Notes: generated by a model not told the origin, from the letters alone. Shown: positions 24,541 to 33,523, counted from the first letter of the stretch. The stretch: 64,000 nucleotides of DNA from Syntrophotalea acetylenica (GCF_001888165.1 NZ_CP015455.1:2784001-2848000); one strand, 5' to 3'. Numbers and translations are program-made.

Positions 24541-25529
24541 GCTTGCCCCGGGGGTCGGACCGAACTAACTGTTTAATATTTAATAGAACTCACTTCAAAA
24601 GCAGCAATTATTTGGTGCTATAACTCGATTTTTGGGGTCCAAATCGGCCCCATAGGTCTCCGTCGCTTCCCGGTGCATATAGGCATCTTCACTTGCCACC
24701 ACACTTCTGCCTATCCCCCGCGCTCCAAGTTTTTCCTGGATCTTTCGAACGAACGGCTCGCTGCCGACCGCGACACTCTTTGTCCAAATCTCTTCACGGC
24801 TGCCTTTGTCCGAGGCCAATATCTCCTCCACCCAATCCCGGTGAGCTTTTGCCAACCCATCCGGTCCATCGGTCTCGGTAGCCTCCGCAAGAGCGTCCAG
24901 AGCAAGCAGGGTGTTGCGGCGACGGTTCCCCTGGATCTCGTGATACCCGCCAAAGGCCCATTCTGCCGGATGATGCACAGCCCCTGCCCGTACCATGTTC
25001 AAATCGATATAGACAAGGCAGCGGCGCAGTTGTTCGCCGGATTCTATGGCAGTCGCATGGTAGCGATCTTCCCAGAAAGCCCCTTTGCGGTGCTTTCGCT
25101 GGTTATATTCCTGACCGACGCGACCCGCTACCAATTGAATGGCTGGAGCTATGGATTTGGCCTCGTCATTGTCTTTCACAAGCAGATGGACATGATTGGA
25201 GGTAACCGTATAGTTCAAGATTTGCATGGAAAACCGGGGGCGAGCTTCGCGCAACCAGCCAACAAAACGATGCCGGTCATGAGCGAATTTCAGTAAAAAT
25301 TCTTTTTTGTGGAAGCGGTGGGTAATGTGCCAGATGCAGCCAGGAATGCGATGCCGATTGGCTCTTGCCATGGGTGCCTCCCTGTGCCAGGCAAGGGGAA
25401 ATTCAGCCGAAAAACGATAACCCTGATTTTGCCCCCAAAAGTCGGACTACAGGCAATTTTTGAGGGGTTATTTTCGCAAAAAATTCTTACATTTCAGTGG
25501 GTTCACTTGGTCCGACCCCCGAGAGTGCC
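24540..25529 (-). mobile_element. RAYT/REP transposon, copy 2 (intact)
   Basis: About 990 bp. Left end GCCCCGGGGGTCGGACCGAAC, right end TTCACTTGGTCCGACCCCCG with GAGAGTGCC. Contains one intact IS200-like transposase. Its right edge abuts the attC at 25532, so it closes the left end of integron B. Confidence 0.9.
24595..25371 (-). CDS. REP-associated tyrosine transposase (IS200-like)
   Basis: A 258-residue HUH-type transposase. The 'HVH' metal-binding motif is at residues 60-62 ('TVTSNHVHLLVKDND'); the probable nucleophile tyrosine is Y89 in 'VGQEYNQRKHRKGAFWEDRYHAT'. The following 'CLVYIDLNMVRAGAV' block (about residues 117-131) is a hallmark of Y1_Tnp/RAYT proteins. Such enzymes cut and join single-stranded REP hairpins. 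The frame is intact and could supply activity for the frameshifted and deleted copies. Confidence 0.92.
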   Translation of the reverse strand: MARANRHRIPGCIWHITHRFHKKEFLLKFAHDRHRFVGWLREARPRFSMQILNYTVTSNHVHLLVKDNDEAKSIAPAIQLVAGRVGQEYNQRKHRKGAFWEDRYHATAIESGEQLRRCLVYIDLNMVRAGAVHHPAEWAFGGYHEIQGNRRRNTLLALDALAEATETDGPDGLAKAHRDWVEEILASDKGSREEIWTKSVAVGSEPFVRKIQEKLGARGIGRSVVASEDAYMHREATETYGADLDPKNRVIAPNNCCF

Positions 25530-25531
25530 AT

Positions 25532-25593
25532 CCATAACGTTTGGCATGAGAGCGCGCGGTTTTTGCGCGTCCTGCTCAATGCCGTGGTTAGTG
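25532..25593 (-). other. attC site (62 bp), integron B
   Basis: Cores CCATAAC (25532-25538) and GTTAGTG (25587-25593). Inner arms GGCATGAG and CTCAATGCC pair with one extrahelical base, exactly as in L''/L' of classical attC sites. Central loop arms GCGCGCGG/GCGCG. Confidence 0.9.
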
Positions 25594-25631
25594 CTAGTTG
25601 ACAACAATGTATATTCTGATAATATACAAAG

Positions 25632-25949
25632 ATGATCAACTGGGCGCAGATAACAGGCTTTGACTGGGACGAAGGCAATCCGCGTAAAAACGCGGAAAAA
25701 CATGATGTTTACCAGTCCGAAGCTGAGCAAATTTTCTTCAATGAACCGCTGCTGATTCTGGAAGACAGCAAGCACAGCCAGAGAGAGCCTCGTTATCATG
25801 CCCTTGGCAAAACCGACGATGCACGTATGTTGCATATCACCTTCACTTTGCGAGGTAGCGGTACCCTCGTCCGAGTGATTTCCGCTCGCGATATGCACCG
25901 TAAGGAGAGAGCAATTTATGAGCAAATTAAAAAAGATGCCCGTGTTTAA
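25632..25949 (+). CDS. brnT: BrnT toxin
   Basis: A 105-residue ribonuclease toxin of the BrnT family (RelE-like fold). Landmarks: 'FDWDEGNPRKNAEKHDV' near the N-terminus, 'ALGKTDDARMLHITFTLRG' in the middle and 'LVRVISARDMHRKERAIYE' near the end, which carries the R and H residues linked to catalysis. It overlaps brnA by 32 bp. Opposite to array direction, with the attC at 25532 just upstream. A decayed homologue lies at 6692. Confidence 0.93.
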   Translation: MINWAQITGFDWDEGNPRKNAEKHDVYQSEAEQIFFNEPLLILEDSKHSQREPRYHALGKTDDARMLHITFTLRGSGTLVRVISARDMHRKERAIYEQIKKDARV

Positions 25950-26193
25950 AACTGAAGCAGAGGAAAGAGAATTCTGGGAAAGCCATGATTCCACCGAATA
26001 CGTGGATTGGAGCCAGGCCCGCCCCGCTTCTTTTCCAAACCTGAAGCCCTCAACCAAAACTATATCGCTCCGCTTACCGGAAGCTCTGCTTGATCGCATC
26101 AAAATCGAAGCGAACAAACGTGATATGCCTTATCAGTCGCTTATCAAGGCTTGGCTCGCAGAAGATGTGGAAGACAGCCGCCATGTGCGATAA
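25918..26193 (+). CDS. brnA: BrnA antitoxin
   Basis: A 91-residue antitoxin. The N-terminal part 'EAEEREFWESHDSTEYVDWSQA' binds the toxin, and the C-terminal ribbon-helix-helix 'TKTISLRLPEALLDRIKIEANKRDMPYQSLIKAWLAED' (about residues 46-83) binds the operator. Encoded after and overlapping brnT, as in known BrnTA operons. A GCTAACG sequence at about 26193 may be the relic of an attC separating this cassette from the next. Confidence 0.93.
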   Translation: MSKLKKMPVFKTEAEEREFWESHDSTEYVDWSQARPASFPNLKPSTKTISLRLPEALLDRIKIEANKRDMPYQSLIKAWLAEDVEDSRHVR

Positions 26194-26392
26194 AGCGCTA
26201 ACGAAAACATCAGCTGTGCGACCCGCGAGACAGACGTTGAAAAGAAAATGAGCTTACTTCAATCAACTCATACAGACTGACAGGTTATCTTATGGTTTTG
26301 CATCCTCCCTCTGGATAAAAACTATAAAAATCGCCACCACAATGAAAATCATAAGAGGGAAGTCTGAAGACTGCGATCATTTAATAATTTTT

Positions 26393-26713
26393 TTATCTTT
26401 TTTTGTACTCTCTTTCACCATCCGTCAACAGACCTGTTTTTTCATCTATTGTTAAATCAACATTCCTGAAACCACTATTCACCTTCAATGTTCCATTCTC
26501 GAAAGTTGCTGGAATATTTTTCGTTTCAATTTTTCCATCTCTAAAACTAGGGGCTGCTCTACGAATAATAAAATTATCTCCATTCACCTCAATGGTCATA
26601 ACGATATTTTTATATTTTGTGTCAACCCATTCGCCAACAAAGTCTTCTCCCGGTTTCGAGCATCCAGAGATTACTAAAATGACGAATAAAAAAAACACTG
26701 CCAACCTTTTCAT
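26393..26713 (-). CDS. Small hypothetical lipoprotein
   Basis: A 106-residue protein with signal 'MKRLAVFFLFVILVISGCSK', lipobox ISGC with the cysteine near residue 18. The mature part is a short beta-rich domain ('FVGEWVDTKYKNIVMTIEVNGDNFIIRR') similar in pattern to lipocalin-like or DUF4488-type small folds, but no firm family. AAGGAGG precedes the ATG at 26713. Array direction; the attC at 26803 lies 90 bp upstream. Cassette gene of integron B. Confidence 0.72.
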   Translation of the reverse strand: MKRLAVFFLFVILVISGCSKPGEDFVGEWVDTKYKNIVMTIEVNGDNFIIRRAAPSFRDGKIETKNIPATFENGTLKVNSGFRNVDLTIDEKTGLLTDGEREYKKR

Positions 26714-26802
26714 TGCGAACCTCCTTAAATTTAAATAATTGCGAGCCCCTGCCACCCGGCAGCAATCAGGACAACTCGGAATTTCCAAGATGCCATTCCT
26801 TA

Positions 26803-26866
26803 AGATGACGTTTGACATGAGAGGCGCGCGGCTTTTTGCGCGTCCTGCTCAATGCCATGGTTAGCA
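26803..26866 (-). other. attC site (64 bp), integron B
   Basis: Left core AGATGAC (26803-26809, one mismatch), right core GTTAGCA (26860-26866). Inner arms GACATGAG and CTCAATGCC, central GCGCGCGG/GCGCG. Close paralogue of the site at 25532. Confidence 0.88.
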
Positions 26867-26874
26867 AAGACTGC

Positions 26875-27273
26875 CTACTGGCATGTGCCGGTGACAATCC
26901 CTGCGCCGCCCATCGACAAGGCAATAAATGGCTTGATTGCTCCGGACTGATACTCTTGAACCTCCAGAACCTGGTATTGCCCACCAAAATCAGCAACTGC
27001 TTTAAAGGAGTTCTCTGAGGAACCCTCATTTACCACACGGGTGGACTGGGCAAGAGCGGTTGGGACAACCTCACCAATAATCTCACCTGTGACTCGGGAC
27101 ACGGAGAAAGAGCCTCCCTTCATTTGTTTTTCAAACCCGGAGGATTCTAACGCCCCATTGGCCGAAAGGGCGTACAGGTGGGCAACTTTGCAGGTGTATG
27201 AAAGTTCACCAGCTGTCACATTTCCTGACAGCAGCACGGTAAAGACAGTGATCATTACACACAAGATTCGCAT
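26875..27273 (-). CDS. Hypothetical secreted cassette protein
   Basis: A 132-residue protein with signal peptide 'MRILCVMITVFTVLLSGNVTAGE' (cleavage near residue 21). The mature part has two cysteines (near residues 27 and 131, 'YTCKV' and 'TGTCQ') that could form a disulfide. No family recognised. The start at 27273 is preferred (GGGGAGCC upstream); longer in-frame starts read through the attC at 27297. Cassette gene between attC sites, in array direction. Confidence 0.72.
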   Translation of the reverse strand: MRILCVMITVFTVLLSGNVTAGELSYTCKVAHLYALSANGALESSGFEKQMKGGSFSVSRVTGEIIGEVVPTALAQSTRVVNEGSSENSFKAVADFGGQYQVLEVQEYQSGAIKPFIALSMGGAGIVTGTCQ

Positions 27274-27296
27274 ACTTAGGCTCCCCATCAAGAACG

Positions 27297-27398
27297 TGCT
27301 AACGTAAAGCTCACCGGTGGCGCTGTGCCACTGGCGAACTAAAAACTTTAACGAGAACCACCACTGTTTCACCCATCCGGTGTAGTGGCTTGTTGGGG
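27297..27398 (-). other. attC site (102 bp), integron B
   Basis: Left core TGCTAAC (27297-27303), right core GTTGGGG (27392-27398). The left arm GTAAAGCTCACCGG and the right block TTTCACCCATCCGGTG resemble the sites at 13903 and 14576 of integron A, so both arrays draw on the same attC family. Confidence 0.88.
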
Positions 27399-27497
27399 AC
27401 TGCAATGTATAGCGACGAAGTTATTAAAGAATGTCACCGTTTCTTTAAGCGAAATATTGTCCGTCGGTGCAAAAAAGTGGACATCGTTTTCTTTAAA

Positions 27498-27959
27498 CTA
27501 TATAGACTTCTTGAGAAGGTAAGGCGTTTTTGCAATAAGTTTTGAAGTATCGTGAAGCTCGGAAACAGCCAAGTCTTCTCGGAAAGACTTTATCATGTCA
27601 AAGAACTTAAATTGGTATTTTTCTTTATCAGCGAAGGCATCTTCAATGGAAATATCAAGAAGCTCATAAATTGAATTTATTGTGTCGCTAGAAATAAAAA
27701 ACAGATTCTTTTGGAAATAGTCAAAGCACTCAGACCTTGCTTTCCCATACTGATCAACCATTAAGTTCTCATCTTCGGAGGCAAGGACCGTTAGCAATGT
27801 GTCAACTGCTAAGGCATTGAGGGCTTTGTAGACTTCAAATTTTTCTGAATAAATCTTACTTCGTTCAGTGGTGTGGGCACTGAACCATTTGTCAACCCAC
27901 CTGAGAGAGGCCCCTATGATTGTTCCGAGAAATGCACCGGTTGGTAGTTCCCACATCAT
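27498..27959 (-). CDS. Hypothetical protein, first cassette of integron B
   Basis: A 153-residue protein with one N-terminal hydrophobic helix ('LPTGAFLGTIIGASLRWVDKWF') followed by a mainly helical cytosolic part. No family recognised. The start at 27959 has GGTTGAGG close upstream; a TTG at 27965 and ATG at 27956 are alternatives. It begins about 35 bp from the attI/cassette junction at 27994/27995, so it is the first cassette of the second array. Confidence 0.65.
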   Translation of the reverse strand: MMWELPTGAFLGTIIGASLRWVDKWFSAHTTERSKIYSEKFEVYKALNALAVDTLLTVLASEDENLMVDQYGKARSECFDYFQKNLFFISSDTINSIYELLDISIEDAFADKEKYQFKFFDMIKSFREDLAVSELHDTSKLIAKTPYLLKKSI

Positions 27960-27994
27960 CCTCAACCTTTCAATTTTATTCCTATGATCCCCAA

Positions 27995-28159
27995 CAATAA
28001 ATGGAAGGATCCTTATAAAACGAAAAAATAAAAATATTTGCCCTTATAAAAAACCGGCCGACCGTTCAAATTTTCCTTATTTGTCCCTTATTTTTATAAT
28101 ACTTACGAATCTTGCATGATTTGTTTTGGTGTTTTATACGGACCCGGATAAAACAACTG
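27995..28159 (-). other. attI-like segment of integron B
   Basis: Near-identical to 16435-16590, with one 10-bp insertion and a few substitutions. The minus-strand junction core reads GTTGGGG. The segment is followed by about 70 bp of unrelated sequence, then the MITE-like repeat at 28231 and then the intI remnant, so in this copy attI and intI have been pushed apart. Confidence 0.75.
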
Positions 28160-28230
28160 GCTGCCAAGCAGCCTGTCGGATTATCCCGGTCGAAGCAAAA
28201 ATTTGGATGTTTGAGATCAGATTTTAGCTC

Positions 28231-28405
28231 GTTTTCATCCGGAAACGGCCCTTTTCCGCCGTGGCGGCGTCAATCCGCAGGCTTGCTTGTGCGGCGTACC
28301 GATGTACGCCTCCGCACAACCCCTTGATTTCCTTGCCACAACGAAAAATTGCTCGTTTCCCATATGAAAACTACGCTGTAGCCATCCGGAGTTTCCGGAT
28401 GGACA
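28231..28405 (+). repeat. MITE-like repeat, copy 3
   Basis: About 175 bp, closely matching 5836-6009 in reverse complement. Left end GTTTTCATCCGGAAACGG, right end AGTTTCCGGATGGAC; terminal inverted repeat CATCCGGAAAC. Inserted between the attI-like segment and the intI fragment. Confidence 0.8.
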
Positions 28406-28507
28406 CTGAGCTCGTTTAAAGGTTCATAGCCGTAGCTATGGGCCGAAAAGGAGCTGAAATATGAGCCAAACAGCCGAATTTGCAGCCGGCGCATGGATAG
28501 TCCGACA

Positions 28508-28771
28508 GCCTCCCAGGCCACCGAGAATCGTCCTGACTTCGTCACGGGTCAAGACCACGGGAAGTCTCCTGGGTTTTCGCGCCCGGATAACCGCTCCGAG
28601 ACCGCCGACTTCGCGATCGATGACGTAACGATATAAAAACAGCAAGGCCGACAATGCCTGGTTCTGGGTGGAAGCGCCTACGTTGTGCTTTACTGCCAGA
28701 TGCGCAAGAAACGCATTGATCTCCGGTTCGCCCATTTCGGCCGGATGGCGAACTTCATGGAAGAAGATGTT
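28508..28771 (-). pseudogene. intI: Integron integrase remnant
   Basis: About 88 codons align with residues 80-166 of the intact IntI: '[47 protein letters not shown]' and 'VIRARKPRRLPVVLTRDEVR'. Both the N-terminal part and the whole catalytic half are missing, so it is inactive. About 75 percent identity by eye shows it is a diverged paralogue and not a fresh duplicate. Confidence 0.9.
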
Positions 28772-28786
28772 GATTGAAAAAATTAA

Positions 28787-30310
<1,524 letters not shown>

Positions 30311-30339
30311 TCCGGCATGTCACTGCTGCCAGATGCCAG

Positions 30340-30359
30340 GGGGCCGCGACTGCGGCCCC
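30340..30359 (+). terminator. Hairpin after purB
   Basis: GGGGCCGC (30340-30347) pairs with GCGGCCCC (30352-30359); followed by TTGCTGTTTTG, a moderate T-tract. Confidence 0.6.
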
Positions 30360-30465
30360 TTGCTGTTTTGCCCGGGCTTGCTTTCAGACGCAATTTTGCG
30401 CATGCTTGAAAAATATTCGGTTTTAGATGTTTTCCGGAGCAGGAAAATATCACAGGAGATCAGCT

Positions 30466-31287
30466 ATGTTGGAAATCGGCCGGGTCCAGACCCTGACCAT
30501 CGACTACATCGACCAGCGCGGCGCCTGGCTGCGGACCGGCGAGGAGCCGATCCTGCTGCCGTCGCGCCAGGTGCCTGAAAACGCGCGCCCCGGCACCCCC
30601 GTGGAGGTATTCGTCTACCTGCACGCCGGCGCACCGATGGCGACCCTGCGCCAGCCACTGGCCCAGGTCGGCGAATTCGCCCTGCTACGGGTCAACACCG
30701 CCGACCAGAGCGGCACTTTTCTGGAGTGGGGCATGGAGAAGGAGCTGCTGGTGCCTTTCAGCGAGCAGCCCAAACGCATGAAACAGGGCCAGTATTACAT
30801 GGTGCGGGTCTGCCTTGACGACCAGGGCCGCTGCTTCGCCAGCGGCCGCATCGACCGCTGGCTGGAACGGGACAACATCGAACTGGAGGAAGGCCAGCCG
30901 GTCAGCATGCTGATCTGGCAGTTTACCGACCTCGGCGCCAAGGTCATTGTCGAGCACCGCTACAGCGCACTGCTCTACCGCAGCGAAGTGCAGCCGGAAA
31001 TGAAGCCCGGCGACCGGCTCAAAGGCTTTGTCAAAAGCCTCCGCACCGACGGCAAGGTCGACGTCACCCTGCACCGCGCCGGCAAGGCCGGCACCGACCG
31101 CGCGGTGGGGATCCTGCTGGAGGCCCTGGGCAAAAGCGGCTTTTTGCCCCTGCATGACAACAGCCCCCCGGAGCTTATCCGGAAGCAGCTCGGCATGAGC
31201 AAAAAAGCCTTCAAAAAAGCCGTCGGCGGCCTCTACAAGACCGGGCGCATCGAGCTGCTCGACAACGGCATCCGTCTGAAGGAATAG
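30466..31287 (+). CDS. cvfB: S1-like RNA-binding protein CvfB/YitL
   Basis: A 273-residue protein of the CvfB family: tandem S1-like OB folds and a C-terminal winged helix. Visible blocks are 'LLPSRQVPENARPGTPVEVFVYLHA' (about residues 27-51), 'LEWGMEKELLVPFSEQPKRMKQGQ' (about 87-110) and the C-terminal 'SPPELIRKQLGMSKKAFKKAVGGLYKTGRIEL' (about 231-262). The family is linked to virulence gene control in Staphylococcus aureus by RNA binding; its role here is unknown. CAGGAG precedes the ATG at 30466. Confidence 0.9.
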   Translation: MLEIGRVQTLTIDYIDQRGAWLRTGEEPILLPSRQVPENARPGTPVEVFVYLHAGAPMATLRQPLAQVGEFALLRVNTADQSGTFLEWGMEKELLVPFSEQPKRMKQGQYYMVRVCLDDQGRCFASGRIDRWLERDNIELEEGQPVSMLIWQFTDLGAKVIVEHRYSALLYRSEVQPEMKPGDRLKGFVKSLRTDGKVDVTLHRAGKAGTDRAVGILLEALGKSGFLPLHDNSPPELIRKQLGMSKKAFKKAVGGLYKTGRIELLDNGIRLKE

Positions 31288-31355
31288 GCTTGGGGCGCAG
31301 AACCTCGCAAATCCGCCCTGTCTCGTTACAAACCAACAGTCACCTGGGGATAAAA

Positions 31356-31571
31356 ATGCTCCCGAAAGGCATCTACCGCCACTTCAAGGGCAACCTCTAC
31401 GAAGTGCTGGACACTGCGCGGCACAGCGAAACCGAAGAATGGTTCGTGGTCTACCGGGCCCTTTACGGCGACATGGGCGTCTGGATACGCCCCCTGGCGA
31501 ACTTTTGCGAAACGGTCGAAACAGACGGGCAAAGCCTGCCGCGCTTTGCCTACATCGGCGAAAAACCATAA
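31356..31571 (+). CDS. DUF1653 protein
   Basis: A 71-residue small protein. 'GIYRHFKGNLYEVLDTARHSETEEWFVVYRALYGD' is the DUF1653 signature and covers most of the protein. Function of the family is unknown; members are often found near nucleotide or RNA genes. ATG at 31356 chosen because the conserved domain begins directly after it and GGGGA lies upstream. Confidence 0.85.
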   Translation: MLPKGIYRHFKGNLYEVLDTARHSETEEWFVVYRALYGDMGVWIRPLANFCETVETDGQSLPRFAYIGEKP

Positions 31572-31718
31572 CTTTTTTCTTGACGGGATACCGTCAATAG
31601 TTGTATCACCCCTTTTTCCGACGGCCTTCGCCGCCGGCTCACAGCCCCATGGCCCATCGGCCGCCGGTCCAGGTACCGTTTCTTTAAACTGCTACCCCTT
31701 AACGGGAAGGATAAAATC

Positions 31719-32183
31719 ATGGCCCAGGCAAAACAAGGCGATCGCGTTAAAATTCACTTTACCGGCCGGCTCGACGACGGCAGCGTCTTCGACACCACGA
31801 CCGGCGACAGCTCGTGCCAGTGCGGAGACTGCGGCGACGAAAATGCCCCTTACGAACTGGTGATCGGCAACGAAGAGTTTTTCGTTCCCGTGGAGGAGGC
31901 TCTGGTCGGTATGGCGCCGGGCGAGAAGAAAAAGATCGTGGTCAGCCCGGAGGATGCTTTCGGCGACTACGATGACGAGTGCGTCTTTACCATCGAGCGC
32001 AGCCAGCTGCCCGACGACATGCAGCCCGAAGTCGGCATGGAACTGGAGCTGACCGACGAGGACGACGAAAGCGTGGCGGTCACCGTCGTCGACCTTACCG
32101 ACACGACCGTCACTTTCGACGCCAACCATCCCCTGGCGGGCGAAGAGCTGACCTTCGATATCGAGCTGGTGGAAATTGTCTGA
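31719..32183 (+). CDS. SlyD-like FKBP peptidyl-prolyl isomerase
   Basis: A 154-residue FKBP of the SlyD subclass, a proline isomerase with chaperone function. The FKBP half 'GDRVKIHFTGRLDDGSVFDTT' opens at residue 7; 'GEKKKIVVSPEDAFGDYDDECVFTI' (about residues 68-92) marks the start of the insert-in-flap domain, which ends near 'DANHPLAGEELTFDIELVEI', typical of SlyD. Unusual for the family, a cysteine cluster CQCGDC sits at about residues 34-39 between the first strands, suggesting bound metal or redox control. The metal-binding histidine-rich tail of E. coli SlyD is absent. Confidence 0.9.
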   Translation: MAQAKQGDRVKIHFTGRLDDGSVFDTTTGDSSCQCGDCGDENAPYELVIGNEEFFVPVEEALVGMAPGEKKKIVVSPEDAFGDYDDECVFTIERSQLPDDMQPEVGMELELTDEDDESVAVTVVDLTDTTVTFDANHPLAGEELTFDIELVEIV

Positions 32184-32188
32184 AAATC

Positions 32189-32229
32189 GAGCGGCCCCCG
32201 GAAGAATCCTTCCGGGGGCCGCTCACCTT
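32189..32229. terminator. Strong bidirectional terminator
   Basis: GCGGCCCCCGGAA and TTCCGGGGGCCGC arms (13 bp each, 32191-32222), just after the SlyD-like stop and before the end of the converging S1 gene. A short T-run follows on the plus strand. Confidence 0.85.
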
Positions 32230-32264
32230 TTGTGCCTGTTTTTCCCGTCCGGCGGTCCGCGTAC

Positions 32265-33479
32265 CTATCGCTTCTTTCCCTTCTTCTCGAATTTACCCTT
32301 GAGCAACTCCCCGAAGGTGCCCATGGAACCGCCGCCGGGCTTTTCGACGTAGCTCTTCGGCGCGGCGCTTTCGGCGCCGGCCGCGGCGGGCGCCAGGGCG
32401 ATGCGACGCTGTTCGCGGTCTATCTGCTCGACGGTCACCAGCAGCTGCTGTCCGACCTCCAGCACTTCGCGGGGATGGCTGATGCGGCGCCCCGCCCCGA
32501 GTCTGGAGATGTGGATCAAGCCGTCGATGCCTTCCTCAAGAGCCACGAACGCGCCAAAAGGAACAAGCCGCACCACGGTGCCGGTATGTACAGAGCCCTC
32601 GGCGTAAAGCGTGCCGACCTTGCTCCAGGGATCGGCCTGGGTATCGCGGAGACTGAAGGAAAAGCGCCCCGCCTCCCAGTCGAGCTTTTTTATCGCCAGC
32701 TGCAACTGCTGCCCGACATGCAGCGCTTCACCGATATTCTCGACCCGCCCGTAACTGATTTCGGAAATCGGCAGCAAGCCTTCCAGCCCGCCGATATCGA
32801 CAAAAGCGCCGAACTCCCGCAGGGCCGTGACCGTACCCTGGACCACCATCCCCTCCTTGAGGGTTTCCCGCAGACTCTCGCGCTGGCGCGCCCGCTCCTC
32901 TTCCATCAGGGCCCGGTGGGATACGACGACATTGCGCCCCTGTTCACCGAACTGCATCACCTTGAAGGAAAGGCTCTGGCCAACCGGTATCTCGGCATCC
33001 GCATCCCGGCGCATCCCCAGTTGGGAAAAGGGACAGAAAGCCCGCATGCCGCCGGCCAGGCGCACCTCGAACCCACCTTTGACCTCCTTTTCCAGGCGGC
33101 CTTCCACCGGAATGCCGCTGCGCCAGGCCTCCTCGATCTGGGCCGCGCCGGCGGCACCCTGGCCGAGCCGGGTGGTAAAGCGCAATTCACCGCCGGCTCC
33201 GGACAGAAAATAAACCGGCAATCTGTCGCCAACCGCAACCGCCGCCTTGCCTTCTGCATCCTGGAGTTCGCGGATATCCAGCACCCCTTCGCCTTTTTGG
33301 CCGACATCGAGAAACACCCACTGGGAGCCAACCTGCAACACCGTTGCCTCGATTTTCTGGCCGGGCTTCAGTTCCCGGGCGCCGAGCAGGCTCTGCTCCA
33401 GCAGCGCGGCGAAATCCTCCATGTCATCGTTTGCCGTTTGGTCATTGATTTCTTCCGAATCGTTCCGTGTGTCTTCCAT
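32265..33479 (-). CDS. S1-domain RNA-binding protein
   Basis: A 404-residue protein with four S1 OB-fold repeats at about residues 40-105, 120-190, 207-277 and 292-362. The third and fourth are closest to canonical ('GMVVQGTVTALREFGAFVDIGGLEGLLPISEI' and 'GTVVRLVPFGAFVALEEGIDGLIHISRL'). The basic tail 'GKFEKKGKKR' ends the protein. Shorter than ribosomal protein S1 (six repeats), so an S1-related translation or RNA-decay factor of unknown partner. GAGG before the ATG. Confidence 0.88.
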   Translation of the reverse strand: MEDTRNDSEEINDQTANDDMEDFAALLEQSLLGARELKPGQKIEATVLQVGSQWVFLDVGQKGEGVLDIRELQDAEGKAAVAVGDRLPVYFLSGAGGELRFTTRLGQGAAGAAQIEEAWRSGIPVEGRLEKEVKGGFEVRLAGGMRAFCPFSQLGMRRDADAEIPVGQSLSFKVMQFGEQGRNVVVSHRALMEEERARQRESLRETLKEGMVVQGTVTALREFGAFVDIGGLEGLLPISEISYGRVENIGEALHVGQQLQLAIKKLDWEAGRFSFSLRDTQADPWSKVGTLYAEGSVHTGTVVRLVPFGAFVALEEGIDGLIHISRLGAGRRISHPREVLEVGQQLLVTVEQIDREQRRIALAPAAAGAESAAPKSYVEKPGGGSMGTFGELLKGKFEKKGKKR

Positions 33480-33496
33480 GCACGCCTCGTCAGTGT

Positions 33497-33523
33497 GTTT
33501 TCATCCCTGAATTCCGGATGGAC
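33497..33523. repeat. Minimal fragment of the CATCCGGAAAC repeat
   Basis: GTTTTCATCC followed within 5 bases by TTCCGGATGGAC: the two ends of the MITE-like repeat with almost nothing between them. May be an excision scar or a chance hairpin. Confidence 0.35.

Larger units (their letters stand above)
25532..28771 (-). mobile_element. Integron B: remnant integron with cassettes
   Basis: Same order as integron A: intI fragment, attI-like segment, then cassettes with attC at 27297, 26803 and 25532. It contains BrnTA and three hypothetical genes. Without its own integrase, movement of these cassettes would depend on the IntI at 16599-17696. Confidence 0.85.

Noticed and set aside
28270-28545. Small minus-strand open frame overlapping the repeat and the intI fragment
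   Set aside because: It is made of repeat sequence and a shifted frame of the intI remnant; similar peptides arise from every copy of the repeat.
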